NCBI RefSeq assembly: GCF_001598855.1 | Contig: NZ_BCZS01000038.1 | Span: 1 to 38,175 of the forward strand | Origin: Pluralibacter gergoviae ATCC 33028 = NBRC 105706 | Lineage (GTDB): Bacteria; Pseudomonadota; Gammaproteobacteria; Enterobacterales; Enterobacteriaceae | Direction: 5' to 3' | Length of the DNA stretch: 38,175 bases | In this document: positions 25,202 through 34,592 of the stretch, piece by piece | How the letters are laid out: the number at the start of each line of letters is the position of its first letter | Position numbering within the stretch: position 1 is the first letter of the stretch | Translations under genes and position numbers: made by a program | The notes under the pieces: generated by a model | Told to the model about the DNA's origin: nothing | The model's input: only the letters and a program-made list of their open reading frames with translations | The model's database searches: none

Positions 25202-25257
25202 ATTATATCGAATGGCTTCTGTTTGCTGCATGACAGTCTAATGACATCTTTGTCATT
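25202..25257 (-). promoter_or_regulatory. silE promoter with SilR/CusR-type box
   Basis: AATGACA-TCTT-TGTCATT (25240-25257 region) is an inverted repeat with 7-bp arms and a 4-bp spacer, as in CusR/SilR boxes. On the - strand a consensus TATAAT lies at 25207-25202, with no good -35, as expected for an activated promoter. The box centre is 44 bp from the -10 centre, the same as at silC. Confidence 0.8.
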
Positions 25258-25270
25258 TACATCTTTATTT

Positions 25271-26746
25271 TCAGCATTGGGTTTCCGGGATCATTTTCTC
25301 CAGTCTGGGCACGGATAAGATAAAACGCGTGGAGCGTACGTCTGATTCCACCTGCACTCTTCCGTGATGTGCTTCCACGATTGACTTCACAATCGCAAGG
25401 CCGATGCCGCTGCCTTCTCCTTTTCGTTGTCTGGATGGATCCACCCGATAAAAACGGTCAAACAGCCTTGATAAATGTTCTTCAGGGATCGGTTTCCCCG
25501 GATTTTCAATCACAAGGTCAAAAAAGCTCTCCTGCTCTCTTATTGAGACGGTGATTGCCTGTCCCTCCGGGGTATAACGCAGGGCATTGGATAACAGATT
25601 ATTGATCGCCCTTCTGAACATTTGTGGATCTCCCTCAACCAGGCAGGGCATCCCGTTAAATTTGAGCGTGATATTGCGTTCTTCGGCCCAGGCTTCGAAA
25701 AACTCGAAGACTTTCATGACTTCCGCTCTAAGGTCAAACATGACCCTGTCAGGTATCAGCTGATTATTATCTGCCTGTGCCAGGAACAGCATATCGCTGA
25801 CCATTTTGGTCATCCGGTTATACTCTTCAAGACTGGAATAGAGGACATCCTCAAGTTCCCTCTGTGTTCGATCCTGACTCAGTGCGATTTCAGTCTGCGT
25901 CACCAGATTGGTGATGGGCGTTCTGATCTCATGCGCGATATCGGCAGAGAAATTGGCCTGGCGGGTAAAGACATCCTCAATCTTTCCAATCATATGATTG
26001 AACGAGATAACCAGTTGCTCCAGCTCAATGGGAACGCGTGTCGGTTCCAGTCGCGCATCAAGATTCTCGGAGGTGATGTTTTTAATGGCATTGCTGACAT
26101 TACGAAGGGGCAGGTGCCCCTGACGGACAGCGATTCGAATGATCAGAACAATCAACAGGCTTATCACGACGGCAATCGCAATCAGGTTCTTTTTCAGCGC
26201 ATCGAGGTAATGGAGATGGAAATTAATGGATAGGCCAGTCAGCATGACATAGTTCTGCTGTTTGCCCTGAAATATCGCCTGACCAGAGGAGGCGATAATC
26301 CTGTATGTTTCCATCTTCATTTCGGACCCGGTATCCATCGGTCCCGCAGGATCCTCCACCGTCCAGAGAAAGACATCCCGTGCGCGGCTGTGCTCGCTAA
26401 AATCTGCTGAATTCACTGCCGGGCGTAGTGCCGCCCCCTGAGCTGAGCTAAAGAGCACTTCACCCCTGGGATTGAGGAGCAAAAGGGCAACGTTGCGGTA
26501 GCTGGCAATTGATTCCTTTATTTTGCTTATTTTTTTATCATCCGGATCCACCGGGGACTGCAGTATACGGTTCAGTGTGGTGCTGATTTGTTGAAGATCG
26601 CTGACATCCTGCTCGGCAAAATGATTTTCAACAGAATGCAGCATAAACCAGGTGAAGGCGATAAAAGCCAGTATCGTGGACAGGCTGATAAAAAAGGTCA
26701 GCCGCAGAGCGAGTGAGAAAGGGCGTCTGGAAGGTTTGCTATGCAT
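25271..26746 (-). CDS. silS: SilS sensor histidine kinase
   Basis: This 491-aa CusS-type kinase has an N-terminal membrane helix (about 14-35), a periplasmic metal-sensing domain (about 40-180) and a second helix (about 187-207). HAMP follows, then the dimerisation/phospho-acceptor helix [19 protein letters not shown] (the active His in AHEIRTP) and an ATPase domain with [10 protein letters not shown] (N box) and [12 protein letters not shown] (G box). It senses Ag+/Cu+ in the periplasm and phosphorylates SilR. Its start overlaps the silR stop by 8 bp, so the two are co-translated. Confidence 0.97.
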   Translation of the reverse strand: MHSKPSRRPFSLALRLTFFISLSTILAFIAFTWFMLHSVENHFAEQDVSDLQQISTTLNRILQSPVDPDDKKISKIKESIASYRNVALLLLNPRGEVLFSSAQGAALRPAVNSADFSEHSRARDVFLWTVEDPAGPMDTGSEMKMETYRIIASSGQAIFQGKQQNYVMLTGLSINFHLHYLDALKKNLIAIAVVISLLIVLIIRIAVRQGHLPLRNVSNAIKNITSENLDARLEPTRVPIELEQLVISFNHMIGKIEDVFTRQANFSADIAHEIRTPITNLVTQTEIALSQDRTQRELEDVLYSSLEEYNRMTKMVSDMLFLAQADNNQLIPDRVMFDLRAEVMKVFEFFEAWAEERNITLKFNGMPCLVEGDPQMFRRAINNLLSNALRYTPEGQAITVSIREQESFFDLVIENPGKPIPEEHLSRLFDRFYRVDPSRQRKGEGSGIGLAIVKSIVEAHHGRVQVESDVRSTRFILSVPRLEKMIPETQC

Positions 26747-27419
26747 CCGGGACCTCCAGCATGTAGCCCACGCCCCGGACTGTCTGGATCAGCTTTGTCC
26801 CGTAATCGTTGTCTATTTTAGCGCGGAGTCGCTTTACTGCGACATCGATCGCATTAGTGTCGCTGTCAAAATTCATGTCCCAGACCTGAGAGGCAATCAG
26901 GGAGCGGGGAAGAACCTCTCCCTGATGGCGAATGAAGAATTCCAGCAAGCTGAACTCTTTACTGGTGAGCACAATGCGGTTCCCGGCGCGGCTGACTTTT
27001 CTGGATACGAGATCAACCGAGAGGTCAGCCACTTTAAGCTGGCTTTCCGTGATCATCGTGTTTCCCCGCCTGAGGAGGGTTCTTACCCGGGCGAGCAGTT
27101 CAGCAAACGCAAAGGGCTTCACCAGATAATCGTCCGCACCCAGCTCAAGTCCTTTGACCCTGTGTTCAATCGTGCCAAGGGCCGTCAGCAGTAATACCGG
27201 CATCCCCTTTCCGGCACTGCGCAGCATACGGATGATATCCCAGCCGTTTACATCAGGCAGCATGATATCCAGGATGACTAAATCATACTCGGCTGTCATG
27301 GCAAGATGATATCCGGTCAGACCATTATCAGCGTGATCCACGACGAACCCCGCCTCTGTCAGCCCCTTGCTGAGATATTCACCTGTTTTAATTTCGTCTT
27401 CAACGATTAATATTTTCAT
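26739..27419 (-). CDS. silR: SilR response regulator (OmpR family)
   Basis: This 226-aa protein has a receiver domain with the acceptor Asp in [16 protein letters not shown] (D51) and the Lys in YLVKPF. An OmpR-type winged helix follows (about 130-222; [34 protein letters not shown]). It closely resembles CusR. It binds the inverted repeats at silE and silC. Two ATGs lie in tandem (27422 and 27419); the second has better spacing from GGGGAG and gives the family start MKILIVEDE. It is divergent from silC. Confidence 0.97.
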   Translation of the reverse strand: MKILIVEDEIKTGEYLSKGLTEAGFVVDHADNGLTGYHLAMTAEYDLVILDIMLPDVNGWDIIRMLRSAGKGMPVLLLTALGTIEHRVKGLELGADDYLVKPFAFAELLARVRTLLRRGNTMITESQLKVADLSVDLVSRKVSRAGNRIVLTSKEFSLLEFFIRHQGEVLPRSLIASQVWDMNFDSDTNAIDVAVKRLRAKIDNDYGTKLIQTVRGVGYMLEVPDA

Positions 27420-27488
27420 CATGCTCCCCGGCTGGCTGCTAATGTCATTTTATTGCGCCCACGATCGTTATCAACGGATTACAGCAAA

Positions 27489-27544
27489 AATGACAACATT
27501 GTCATTATCCTGTCACCCGGCAAACAGAGAGCGTTCGGTAAAGT
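27489..27544 (+). promoter_or_regulatory. silC promoter with SilR/CusR-type box
   Basis: AATGACA-ACAT-TGTCATT (27489-27506) has arms identical to the silE box. A -10-like TAAAGT at 27539-27544 lies with its centre 44 bp from the box centre, the same geometry as silE. The box also lies about 70 bp upstream of silR, so it may serve both directions. Confidence 0.8.
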
Positions 27545-27608
27545 ATCCCTATCAATACTCTGGACTTCGTTTGAACCATTTACCAGGTCTGCCTGTACGA
27601 GAAGCGTT

Positions 27609-28994
27609 ATGTTCAAATTAAAATTACTCAGCATCAGTACCATATTCATCCTGGCTGGTTGTGTTTCTCTGGCACCTGAATATCAGCGTCCGCCAGCTCC
27701 GGTTCCCCAGCAGTTTTCATTGTCTAAAAACAGTCTGACGCCTGCGGTAAACAGCTATCAGGATACGGGCTGGCGAAACTTTTTTGTCGATCCCCAGGTC
27801 AGCAGGCTGATCGGTGAAGCCCTGACTAATAACCGTGATTTGAGAATGGCTGCCCTGAAGGTTGAAGAGGCCCGGGCCCAGTTCAACGTCACGGATGCAG
27901 ATCGTTATCCCCAGCTGAATGCCTCATCCGGGATCACATACAACGGTGGTCTGAAAGGTGACAAGCCGACCACACAGGAGTACGACGCGGGTCTGGAGCT
28001 CAGCTATGAGCTCGATTTTTTTGGCAAACTTAAGAACATGAATGAGGCTGATCGCCAGAACTACTTTGCCAGCGAAGAAGCCCGTCGTGCCGTACACATC
28101 CTGCTGGTCTCCAGCGTTTCACAGAGCTATTTCAGCCAGCAACTGGCGTACGAACAACTCCGTATTGCGCGGGAAACGCTGAAAAATTATGAACAGTCCT
28201 ATGCTTTCGTTGAGCAACAGCTCGTGACCGGGAGTACGAACGTTCTGGCACTTGAACAGGCGAGAGGACAAATCGAAAGTACCCGCGCCGAAATAGCCAA
28301 ACGAGAAGGCGATCTGGCTCAGGCAAACAATGCCCTGCAACTGGTGCTGGGAACGTACCGCGCACTTCCGTCAGAAAAAGGGATGAAAGGCGGGGAGATC
28401 GCACCAGTAAAATTGCCACCAAATCTATCTTCACAAATTTTGCTGCAGCGACCGGATATTATGGAAGCGGAATATCAGCTGAAAGCGGCTGATGCCAATA
28501 TTGGCGCAGCGCGAGCGGCCTTTTTCCCCTCCATTACCCTGACCAGTGGTCTTTCTGCAAGCAGTACGGAGCTGTCAAGCCTGTTTACGTCAGGAAGTGG
28601 AATGTGGAATTTTATCCCTAAAATTGAAATTCCTATTTTTAATGCTGGCAGGAATAAAGCCAATCTGAAGCTGGCTGAAATTCGCCAGCAACAATCGGTG
28701 GTTAATTACGAACAAAAAATTCAGTCAGCCTTTAAGGATGTTTCCGACACGCTTGCGCTGCGCGACAGCCTTAGCCAGCAACTTGAGTCACAGCAGCGTT
28801 ATCTTGATTCACTTCAGATAACTCTCCAGCGTGCCAGAGGATTATATGCAAGTGGTGCTGTCAGTTACATCGAAGTGCTGGATGCAGAACGTTCCCTCTT
28901 CGCTACGCAGCAAACCATTCTCGATCTTACCTATTCCCGACAGGTTAACGAAATTAATCTGTTTACCGCGCTGGGTGGCGGTTGGGTAGAGTAA
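27609..28994 (+). CDS. silC: SilC outer-membrane factor lipoprotein
   Basis: This 461-aa protein is the TolC-like outer-membrane channel of the Sil RND pump (CusC homologue). It has a lipoprotein signal with lipobox L-A-G-C18 and two tandem outer-membrane-efflux repeats of long helices (about 60-260 and 270-455). The ATG at 27609 gives the lipoprotein signal; an open extension upstream to 27453 lies in the promoter region and is rejected. It heads the silCFBA operon, with silF 28 bp downstream. Confidence 0.97.
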   Translation: MFKLKLLSISTIFILAGCVSLAPEYQRPPAPVPQQFSLSKNSLTPAVNSYQDTGWRNFFVDPQVSRLIGEALTNNRDLRMAALKVEEARAQFNVTDADRYPQLNASSGITYNGGLKGDKPTTQEYDAGLELSYELDFFGKLKNMNEADRQNYFASEEARRAVHILLVSSVSQSYFSQQLAYEQLRIARETLKNYEQSYAFVEQQLVTGSTNVLALEQARGQIESTRAEIAKREGDLAQANNALQLVLGTYRALPSEKGMKGGEIAPVKLPPNLSSQILLQRPDIMEAEYQLKAADANIGAARAAFFPSITLTSGLSASSTELSSLFTSGSGMWNFIPKIEIPIFNAGRNKANLKLAEIRQQQSVVNYEQKIQSAFKDVSDTLALRDSLSQQLESQQRYLDSLQITLQRARGLYASGAVSYIEVLDAERSLFATQQTILDLTYSRQVNEINLFTALGGGWVE

Positions 28995-29022
28995 ATTTAT
29001 TTAATTAATCAGGAAATTAAAA

Positions 29023-29376
29023 ATGCGTAATTCACTTAAAGCCGTTTTATTTGGTGCCTTCTCTGTCATGTTTTCTGCCGGTCTTCATGCTGAAACACAT
29101 CAGCATGGCGATATGAATGCTGCCAGTGATGCTTCGGTACAGCAGGTTATCAAGGGCACCGGTGTCGTTAAAGACATTGATATGAATAGTAAAAAGATTA
29201 CCATTTCGCACGAAGCAATCTCTGCTGTGGGCTGGCCTGCAATGACCATGCGCTTCACTTTTGTTAATGCAGACGACGCTATCAATGCCCTGAAAACCGG
29301 CAACCATGTCGATTTCTCGTTTATTCAGCAGGGCAATATCTCCTTACTCAAAAGCATTAACGTTACGCAATCCTGA
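29023..29376 (+). CDS. silF: SilF periplasmic metallochaperone
   Basis: This 117-aa protein has a signal peptide at 1-23 (ending LHA). The CusF-type OB fold shows KITISHEAI and GWPAMTMRFTF. The His, Trp and two Met residues are the known Cu+/Ag+ ligands of CusF. It picks up Ag+ in the periplasm and passes it to SilB. The mature start is His-rich (THQHGDMN). It lies 28 bp after silC and 113 bp before silB. Confidence 0.96.
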   Translation: MRNSLKAVLFGAFSVMFSAGLHAETHQHGDMNAASDASVQQVIKGTGVVKDIDMNSKKITISHEAISAVGWPAMTMRFTFVNADDAINALKTGNHVDFSFIQQGNISLLKSINVTQS

Positions 29377-29489
29377 TTATCAGTCCGGAGCGAATACATC
29401 CAGTGCGCCTGAACATTCATTAAGGGATTACTGTGAATGAATGATCGGGCGCATATGCCAGGTGTTTTGATTTTTCAGCGAGAAATTGT

Positions 29490-30782
29490 ATGGCTTCTTT
29501 AAAGATAAAATATGCTGCAATAATTATCAGCAGCCTCATAGCAGGGGGGCTGATATCGGTTACTGCCTGGCAGTATGTAAACTCATCACAAAAAACAGTA
29601 CAAACCGAACAAAAGGCACCGGAGCGAAAGGTACTTTTCTGGTATGACCCGATGAAACCGGATACCAAATTTGATAAACCCGGAAAATCTCCCTTTATGG
29701 ATATGGACCTGGTGCCAAAATATGCTGATGAAAGCGGCGATAAAAGCAGTGGCGGGATCCGTATCGATCCAACGCAGGTTCAGAATCTGGGATTAAAAAC
29801 GCAAAAAGTCACGCGAGGAATGCTGAATTATTCTCAGACAATCCCGGCTAATGTCAGTTACAACGAGTATCAGTTTGTCATTGTGCAGGCGCGCTCTGAC
29901 GGTTTCGTCGAAAAAGTGTATCCCCTGACGATTGGCGATCATGTGAAGAAAGGCACTCCGCTTATCGATATCACCATTCCTGAATGGGTTGAGGCACAAA
30001 GTGAGTTCCTGCTGTTATCCGGTACAGGCGGTACGTCAACCCAGATAAAAGGGGTTCTGGAGCGACTTCGTCTGGCTGGTATGCCGGAAGAGGATATTCA
30101 AAGGCTGCGTTCAACCCGCACAATCCAGACCCGTTTTACCATTAAAGCACCTATTGATGGTGTCATTACTGCGTTTGACCTGCGCACCGGAATGAATATT
30201 TCGAAAGATAAAGTAGTGGCTCAGATTCAGGGGATGGACCCGGTCTGGATCAGCGCTGCAGTGCCAGAATCTATCGCATATCTGCTGAAAGATACGTCGC
30301 AGTTTGAAATTTCGGTACCGGCTTATCCGGATAAAACATTCCATGTCGAAAAATGGAACATTCTTCCCAGCGTGGATCAGACAACCCGTACGCTTCAGGT
30401 CCGTCTCCAGGTTTCTAATAAGGATGAGTTTCTCAAGCCGGGCATGAATGCCTATCTGAAACTGAATACCAAGAGCCAGGAGATGCTGCTGATACCAAGC
30501 CAGGCCGTTATCGATACCGGCAAAGAACAGCGCGTGATTACTGTTGATGATGAAGGCAAGTTTGTGCCGAAACAGATCCACGTTCTGCATGAATCACAGC
30601 AACAGTCCGGCATTGGCTCCGGCCTGAATGAAGGCGATACCGTGGTGGTCAGTGGCCTGTTCCTCATTGACTCCGAAGCCAATATTACGGGCGCGCTGGA
30701 ACGTATGCGCCACCCTGAAAAAACAGAAAACAGTATGCCAGCAATGTCTGAGCAGCCTGTAAATATGCATTCAGGGCACTGA
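29490..30782 (+). CDS. silB: SilB membrane-fusion protein
   Basis: This 430-aa periplasmic adaptor of the Sil RND pump has an N-terminal hydrophobic helix (about 6-25). A metal-binding segment ([27 protein letters not shown], about 51-77) carries the Met residues that accept Ag+ from SilF in CusB. The barrel-sandwich, beta-barrel and membrane-proximal domains follow. It ends with a Met/His tail ([15 protein letters not shown]). It links SilA to SilC. silA starts 10 bp after the stop. Confidence 0.97.
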   Translation: MASLKIKYAAIIISSLIAGGLISVTAWQYVNSSQKTVQTEQKAPERKVLFWYDPMKPDTKFDKPGKSPFMDMDLVPKYADESGDKSSGGIRIDPTQVQNLGLKTQKVTRGMLNYSQTIPANVSYNEYQFVIVQARSDGFVEKVYPLTIGDHVKKGTPLIDITIPEWVEAQSEFLLLSGTGGTSTQIKGVLERLRLAGMPEEDIQRLRSTRTIQTRFTIKAPIDGVITAFDLRTGMNISKDKVVAQIQGMDPVWISAAVPESIAYLLKDTSQFEISVPAYPDKTFHVEKWNILPSVDQTTRTLQVRLQVSNKDEFLKPGMNAYLKLNTKSQEMLLIPSQAVIDTGKEQRVITVDDEGKFVPKQIHVLHESQQQSGIGSGLNEGDTVVVSGLFLIDSEANITGALERMRHPEKTENSMPAMSEQPVNMHSGH

Positions 30783-30792
30783 GGAGACGACG

Positions 30793-33700
30793 ATGATTGA
30801 ATGGATTATCCGGCGCTCTGTCGCCAACCGTTTCCTGGTCATGATGGGCGCACTGTTTCTCAGCATCTGGGGCACATGGACGATAATTAACACGCCGGTC
30901 GATGCGCTGCCTGACCTGTCAGATGTGCAGGTCATTATTAAAACCAGCTATCCCGGACAGGCCCCGCAGATTGTAGAAAACCAGGTCACCTATCCGCTTA
31001 CCACCACCATGCTGTCCGTACCTGGCGCAAAAACCGTGCGTGGCTTTTCACAGTTCGGTGATTCGTATGTGTATGTCATTTTTGAAGACGGCACCGATCT
31101 GTACTGGGCCCGTTCGCGCGTGCTGGAATACCTGAATCAGGTTCAGGGCAAACTGCCTGCGGGTGTGAGCTCTGAAATCGGCCCGGACGCCACGGGAGTG
31201 GGCTGGATATTTGAATATGCCCTTGTCGATCGCAACGGAAAACACGACCTTTCAGAACTGCGCTCTCTGCAGGACTGGTTCCTGAAATTTGAGCTGAAAA
31301 CCATCCCGAACGTGGCTGAGGTCGCTTCGGTTGGCGGCGTGGTGAAACAGTACCAGATTCAGGTCAATCCGGTAAAACTGTCCCAGTACGGTATCAGCCT
31401 GCCCGAAGTGAAACAGGCACTTGAATCGTCTAACCAGGAGGCCGGTGGCTCATCCGTTGAAATGGCCGAAGCGGAGTATATGGTCCGGGCCAGCGGATAT
31501 CTTCAGACCATTGATGATTTCAATAACATTGTCCTGAAAACCGGCGAGAACGGTGTACCGGTTTATCTGCGGGATGTTGCCCGCGTGCAGACCGGGCCTG
31601 AAATGCGGCGAGGTATTGCCGAGCTGAACGGCCAGGGGGAAGTCGCCGGCGGCGTGGTGATCCTGCGGTCGGGTAAAAACGCGCGCGACGTAATCACGGC
31701 AGTGAGGGATAAACTGGAGACACTGAAGGCCAGCCTGCCGGAAGGCGTTGAAATCGTGACCACCTACGATCGCAGCCAGTTAATCGACCGGGCGATTGAT
31801 AACCTCAGCCATAAACTTCTGGAAGAGTTTATCGTGGTGGCCATCGTCTGTGCTCTGTTCCTGTGGCACGTACGTTCTGCCCTGGTGGCGATTATCTCTC
31901 TGCCGCTTGGCCTGTGTATCGCCTTTATCGTCATGCACTTCCAGGGACTGAACGCCAATATTATGTCGCTGGGAGGGATAGCGATTGCCGTCGGTGCGAT
32001 GGTGGATGCCGCCATTGTGATGATTGAAAATGCGCACAAACGGCTTGAGGAGTGGGATCATCAGCATCCGGGTGAGCAGATTGACAACGCCACCCGCTGG
32101 AAGGTGATTACCGACGCCTCCGTGGAAGTGGGACCCGCGTTGTTCATTAGCCTGCTGATCATCACCCTGTCCTTTATTCCTATCTTTACCCTGGAAGGGC
32201 AGGAAGGTCGTCTGTTTGGCCCGCTGGCATTCACGAAAACGTACTCCATGGCGGGAGCAGCCGCACTGGCCATCATCGTCATTCCTATTCTGATGGGATT
32301 CTGGATCCGGGGGAAAATTCCTGCCGAGACCAGTAACCCCCTGAACCGGGTGCTGATCAAAGCGTATCATCCTTTGCTGCTGCGGGTCCTCCACTGGCCA
32401 AAAACAACCCTGCTGGTTGCGGCCTTGTCCATTTTCACGGTTATCTGGCCACTGAGTCAGGTGGGCGGTGAATTTCTGCCGAAGATTAACGAGGGCGATC
32501 TGCTGTATATGCCGTCGACCTTGCCTGGCGTCTCTCCGGCAGAAGCTGCAGCGCTCCTGCAGACAACAGACAAGTTAATCAAAAGCGTTCCTGAAGTGGC
32601 TTCTGTATTTGGCAAGACCGGTAAAGCACAGACCGCAACGGATTCCGCGCCGCTCGAAATGGTGGAAACCACGATCCAGCTCAAACCTGAGGATCAGTGG
32701 CGTCCCGGCATGACAATTGACAAGATTATTGATGAACTCGACAGGACAGTCCGTTTACCGGGTCTGGCAAACCTCTGGGTGCCGCCTATCCGTAACCGTA
32801 TTGATATGCTCTCAACCGGGATCAAAAGCCCGATAGGTATCAAAGTGTCCGGGACTGTTCTGTCCGATATCGACGCGACGGCGCAGAGTATCGAGGCGGT
32901 AGCCAAAACCGTGCCTGGCGTGGTGTCTGTCCTGGCTGAGCGACTTGAGGGCGGGCGCTACATCGATATCGATATCAACCGGGAGAAAGCCTCCCGCTAC
33001 GGGATGACGGTAGGTGATGTCCAGCTGTTCGTCTCTTCAGCAATCGGAGGTGCTATGGTGGGTGAGACGGTTGAAGGGGTGGCCCGGTACCCTATTAACA
33101 TTCGCTACCCGCAGGATTACCGGAACAGTCCGCAGGCGCTGAAACAGATGCCGATCCTGACCCCGATGAAGCAGCAGATCACGCTGGGCGATGTCGCGGA
33201 TATTAACGTCGTTTCTGGACCAACCATGCTGAAAACCGAAAATGCCCGGCCAGCCAGCTGGATTTATGTTGATGCCCGCGGCAGGGACATGGTGTCGGTG
33301 GTGAACGATATTAAGACGGCCATCAGTGAGAAAGTGAAACTGAGACCGGGGACCAGTGTGGCATTCTCAGGACAGTTTGAATTACTCGAGCACGCCAACA
33401 AGAAATTAAAACTGATGGTACCGATGACGGTGATGATCATCTTCATCCTGTTATATCTGGCATTCCGCCGGGCTGATGAGGCCTTACTTATTCTGATGAG
33501 CCTGCCGTTTGCCCTGGTTGGCGGGATATGGTTCCTGTACTGGCAGGGCTTCCATATGTCAGTGGCGACCGGAACCGGGTTTATCGCCCTGGCCGGGGTG
33601 GCAGCAGAGTTTGGCGTGGTCATGCTGATGTATCTGCGTCATGCCATTGAAGCGCACCCGGAATTGTCCCGTAAAGAGACGTTCACACCGGAAGGTCTTG

Positions 33701-33939
33701 ATGAAGCCCTCTATCATGGTGCCGTACTGCGTGTCCGGCCGAAAGCCATGACCGTGGCGGTGATCATTGCGGGTCTGCTGCCAATACTCTGGGGAACCGG
33801 TGCAGGTTCAGAAGTCATGAGCCGTATCGCGGCACCCATGATTGGTGGGATGATCACGGCTCCGCTGCTGTCCCTGTTCATAATTCCTGCCGCCTACAAA
33901 TTAATCTGGCTGCGCAGACATAAAAAAAGCGTGTCATAA
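30793..33939 (+). CDS. silA: SilA RND silver/copper efflux pump
   Basis: This 1048-aa heavy-metal-efflux RND transporter (CusA homologue) has twelve membrane helices in two sets, each with a large periplasmic loop. The first begins [20 protein letters not shown]. The TM4 proton-relay motif [17 protein letters not shown] is present, and the second half contains [20 protein letters not shown]. It drives Ag+ (and Cu+) from the periplasm or cytoplasm through SilB and SilC, powered by protons. GGAGACGACG lies just before the ATG. A strong hairpin follows the stop, separating it from silG and silP. Confidence 0.98.
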   Translation: MIEWIIRRSVANRFLVMMGALFLSIWGTWTIINTPVDALPDLSDVQVIIKTSYPGQAPQIVENQVTYPLTTTMLSVPGAKTVRGFSQFGDSYVYVIFEDGTDLYWARSRVLEYLNQVQGKLPAGVSSEIGPDATGVGWIFEYALVDRNGKHDLSELRSLQDWFLKFELKTIPNVAEVASVGGVVKQYQIQVNPVKLSQYGISLPEVKQALESSNQEAGGSSVEMAEAEYMVRASGYLQTIDDFNNIVLKTGENGVPVYLRDVARVQTGPEMRRGIAELNGQGEVAGGVVILRSGKNARDVITAVRDKLETLKASLPEGVEIVTTYDRSQLIDRAIDNLSHKLLEEFIVVAIVCALFLWHVRSALVAIISLPLGLCIAFIVMHFQGLNANIMSLGGIAIAVGAMVDAAIVMIENAHKRLEEWDHQHPGEQIDNATRWKVITDASVEVGPALFISLLIITLSFIPIFTLEGQEGRLFGPLAFTKTYSMAGAAALAIIVIPILMGFWIRGKIPAETSNPLNRVLIKAYHPLLLRVLHWPKTTLLVAALSIFTVIWPLSQVGGEFLPKINEGDLLYMPSTLPGVSPAEAAALLQTTDKLIKSVPEVASVFGKTGKAQTATDSAPLEMVETTIQLKPEDQWRPGMTIDKIIDELDRTVRLPGLANLWVPPIRNRIDMLSTGIKSPIGIKVSGTVLSDIDATAQSIEAVAKTVPGVVSVLAERLEGGRYIDIDINREKASRYGMTVGDVQLFVSSAIGGAMVGETVEGVARYPINIRYPQDYRNSPQALKQMPILTPMKQQITLGDVADINVVSGPTMLKTENARPASWIYVDARGRDMVSVVNDIKTAISEKVKLRPGTSVAFSGQFELLEHANKKLKLMVPMTVMIIFILLYLAFRRADEALLILMSLPFALVGGIWFLYWQGFHMSVATGTGFIALAGVAAEFGVVMLMYLRHAIEAHPELSRKETFTPEGLDEALYHGAVLRVRPKAMTVAVIIAGLLPILWGTGAGSEVMSRIAAPMIGGMITAPLLSLFIIPAAYKLIWLRRHKKSVS

Positions 33940-33945
33940 CCCTGT

Positions 33946-33970
33946 AAGGGCACCCCCTGTGGGTGCCCTT
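33946..33970 (+). terminator. hairpin after silA
   Basis: AAGGGCACCC (33946-33955) pairs perfectly with GGGTGCCCTT (33961-33970) around CCTGT. Only CTGT follows, with no T-run, so it may be a partial terminator or an mRNA-stabilising end for silCFBA. Confidence 0.6.
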
Positions 33971-34025
33971 CTGTACTGATTCATCCTGACGTCAGGGGTT
34001 ATATCGATAATATACAGAGGTGAGT

Positions 34026-34466
34026 ATGAAAAAAGTGGTCCTGGTGGCCCTGGCTCTCGGCCTTTCACTGCCCGCAATGGCGAGTGAAAAAGTGATTGAT
34101 ATGTACAAATCTGAAAACTGTGGCTGTTGTTCCCTGTGGGGCAAGGCGATGGAAAAAGACGGGTTTGAAGTACGAACTCACGTCATGAATGATCAGGCGC
34201 TGTCAGCCCTGAAAGAAAAGCATGCTATTCCTGCAGGACTACGAAGTTGTCATACCGCGGTTGCCGGTAATTTGATCATTGAAGGCCATGTGCCTGCGAC
34301 AACGATACATAAGGCCATGCAGTCTGGTTCGGGTATATACGGTCTCGCCACCCCCGGTATGCCAGCAGGAAGTCCTGGAATGGAGATGGGAGCCCGAAAA
34401 GAGGCTTACGATGTTATCGCATTCTCACCGGATGGAAGTAAAAAAGTCTTCCAGCGAATCGAATAG
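34026..34466 (+). CDS. silG: DUF411 periplasmic metal-binding protein (SilG/CopG type)
   Basis: This 146-aa protein has a signal peptide (MKKVVLVALALGLSLPAMA). The DUF411 thioredoxin-like domain has the metal-binding C-G-C-C in MYKSENCGCCSLWG and a further Cys-His pair (RSCHTAVAG). CopG-type proteins carry a small copper cluster and act in periplasmic Cu/Ag redox or sequestration. In older maps of the sil locus this position was given only as an open frame between silA and silP. The ATG at 34026 is preceded by AGAGGTGAG; the frame extends to a GTG at 34020. Met-rich C-terminal part (MPAGSPGMEMG). Confidence 0.93.
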   Translation: MKKVVLVALALGLSLPAMASEKVIDMYKSENCGCCSLWGKAMEKDGFEVRTHVMNDQALSALKEKHAIPAGLRSCHTAVAGNLIIEGHVPATTIHKAMQSGSGIYGLATPGMPAGSPGMEMGARKEAYDVIAFSPDGSKKVFQRIE

Positions 34467-34592
34467 TCAGCGGAACGGCTGATAACGGGACGCCGGTAGC
34501 AGGCACTCCTGTGCCGGCGATATTCGTGGTAATCGCATCCATGACATACCCTGAAGACAGAAGATGCTTCGGTATGCATAAGGAGAGTTACT

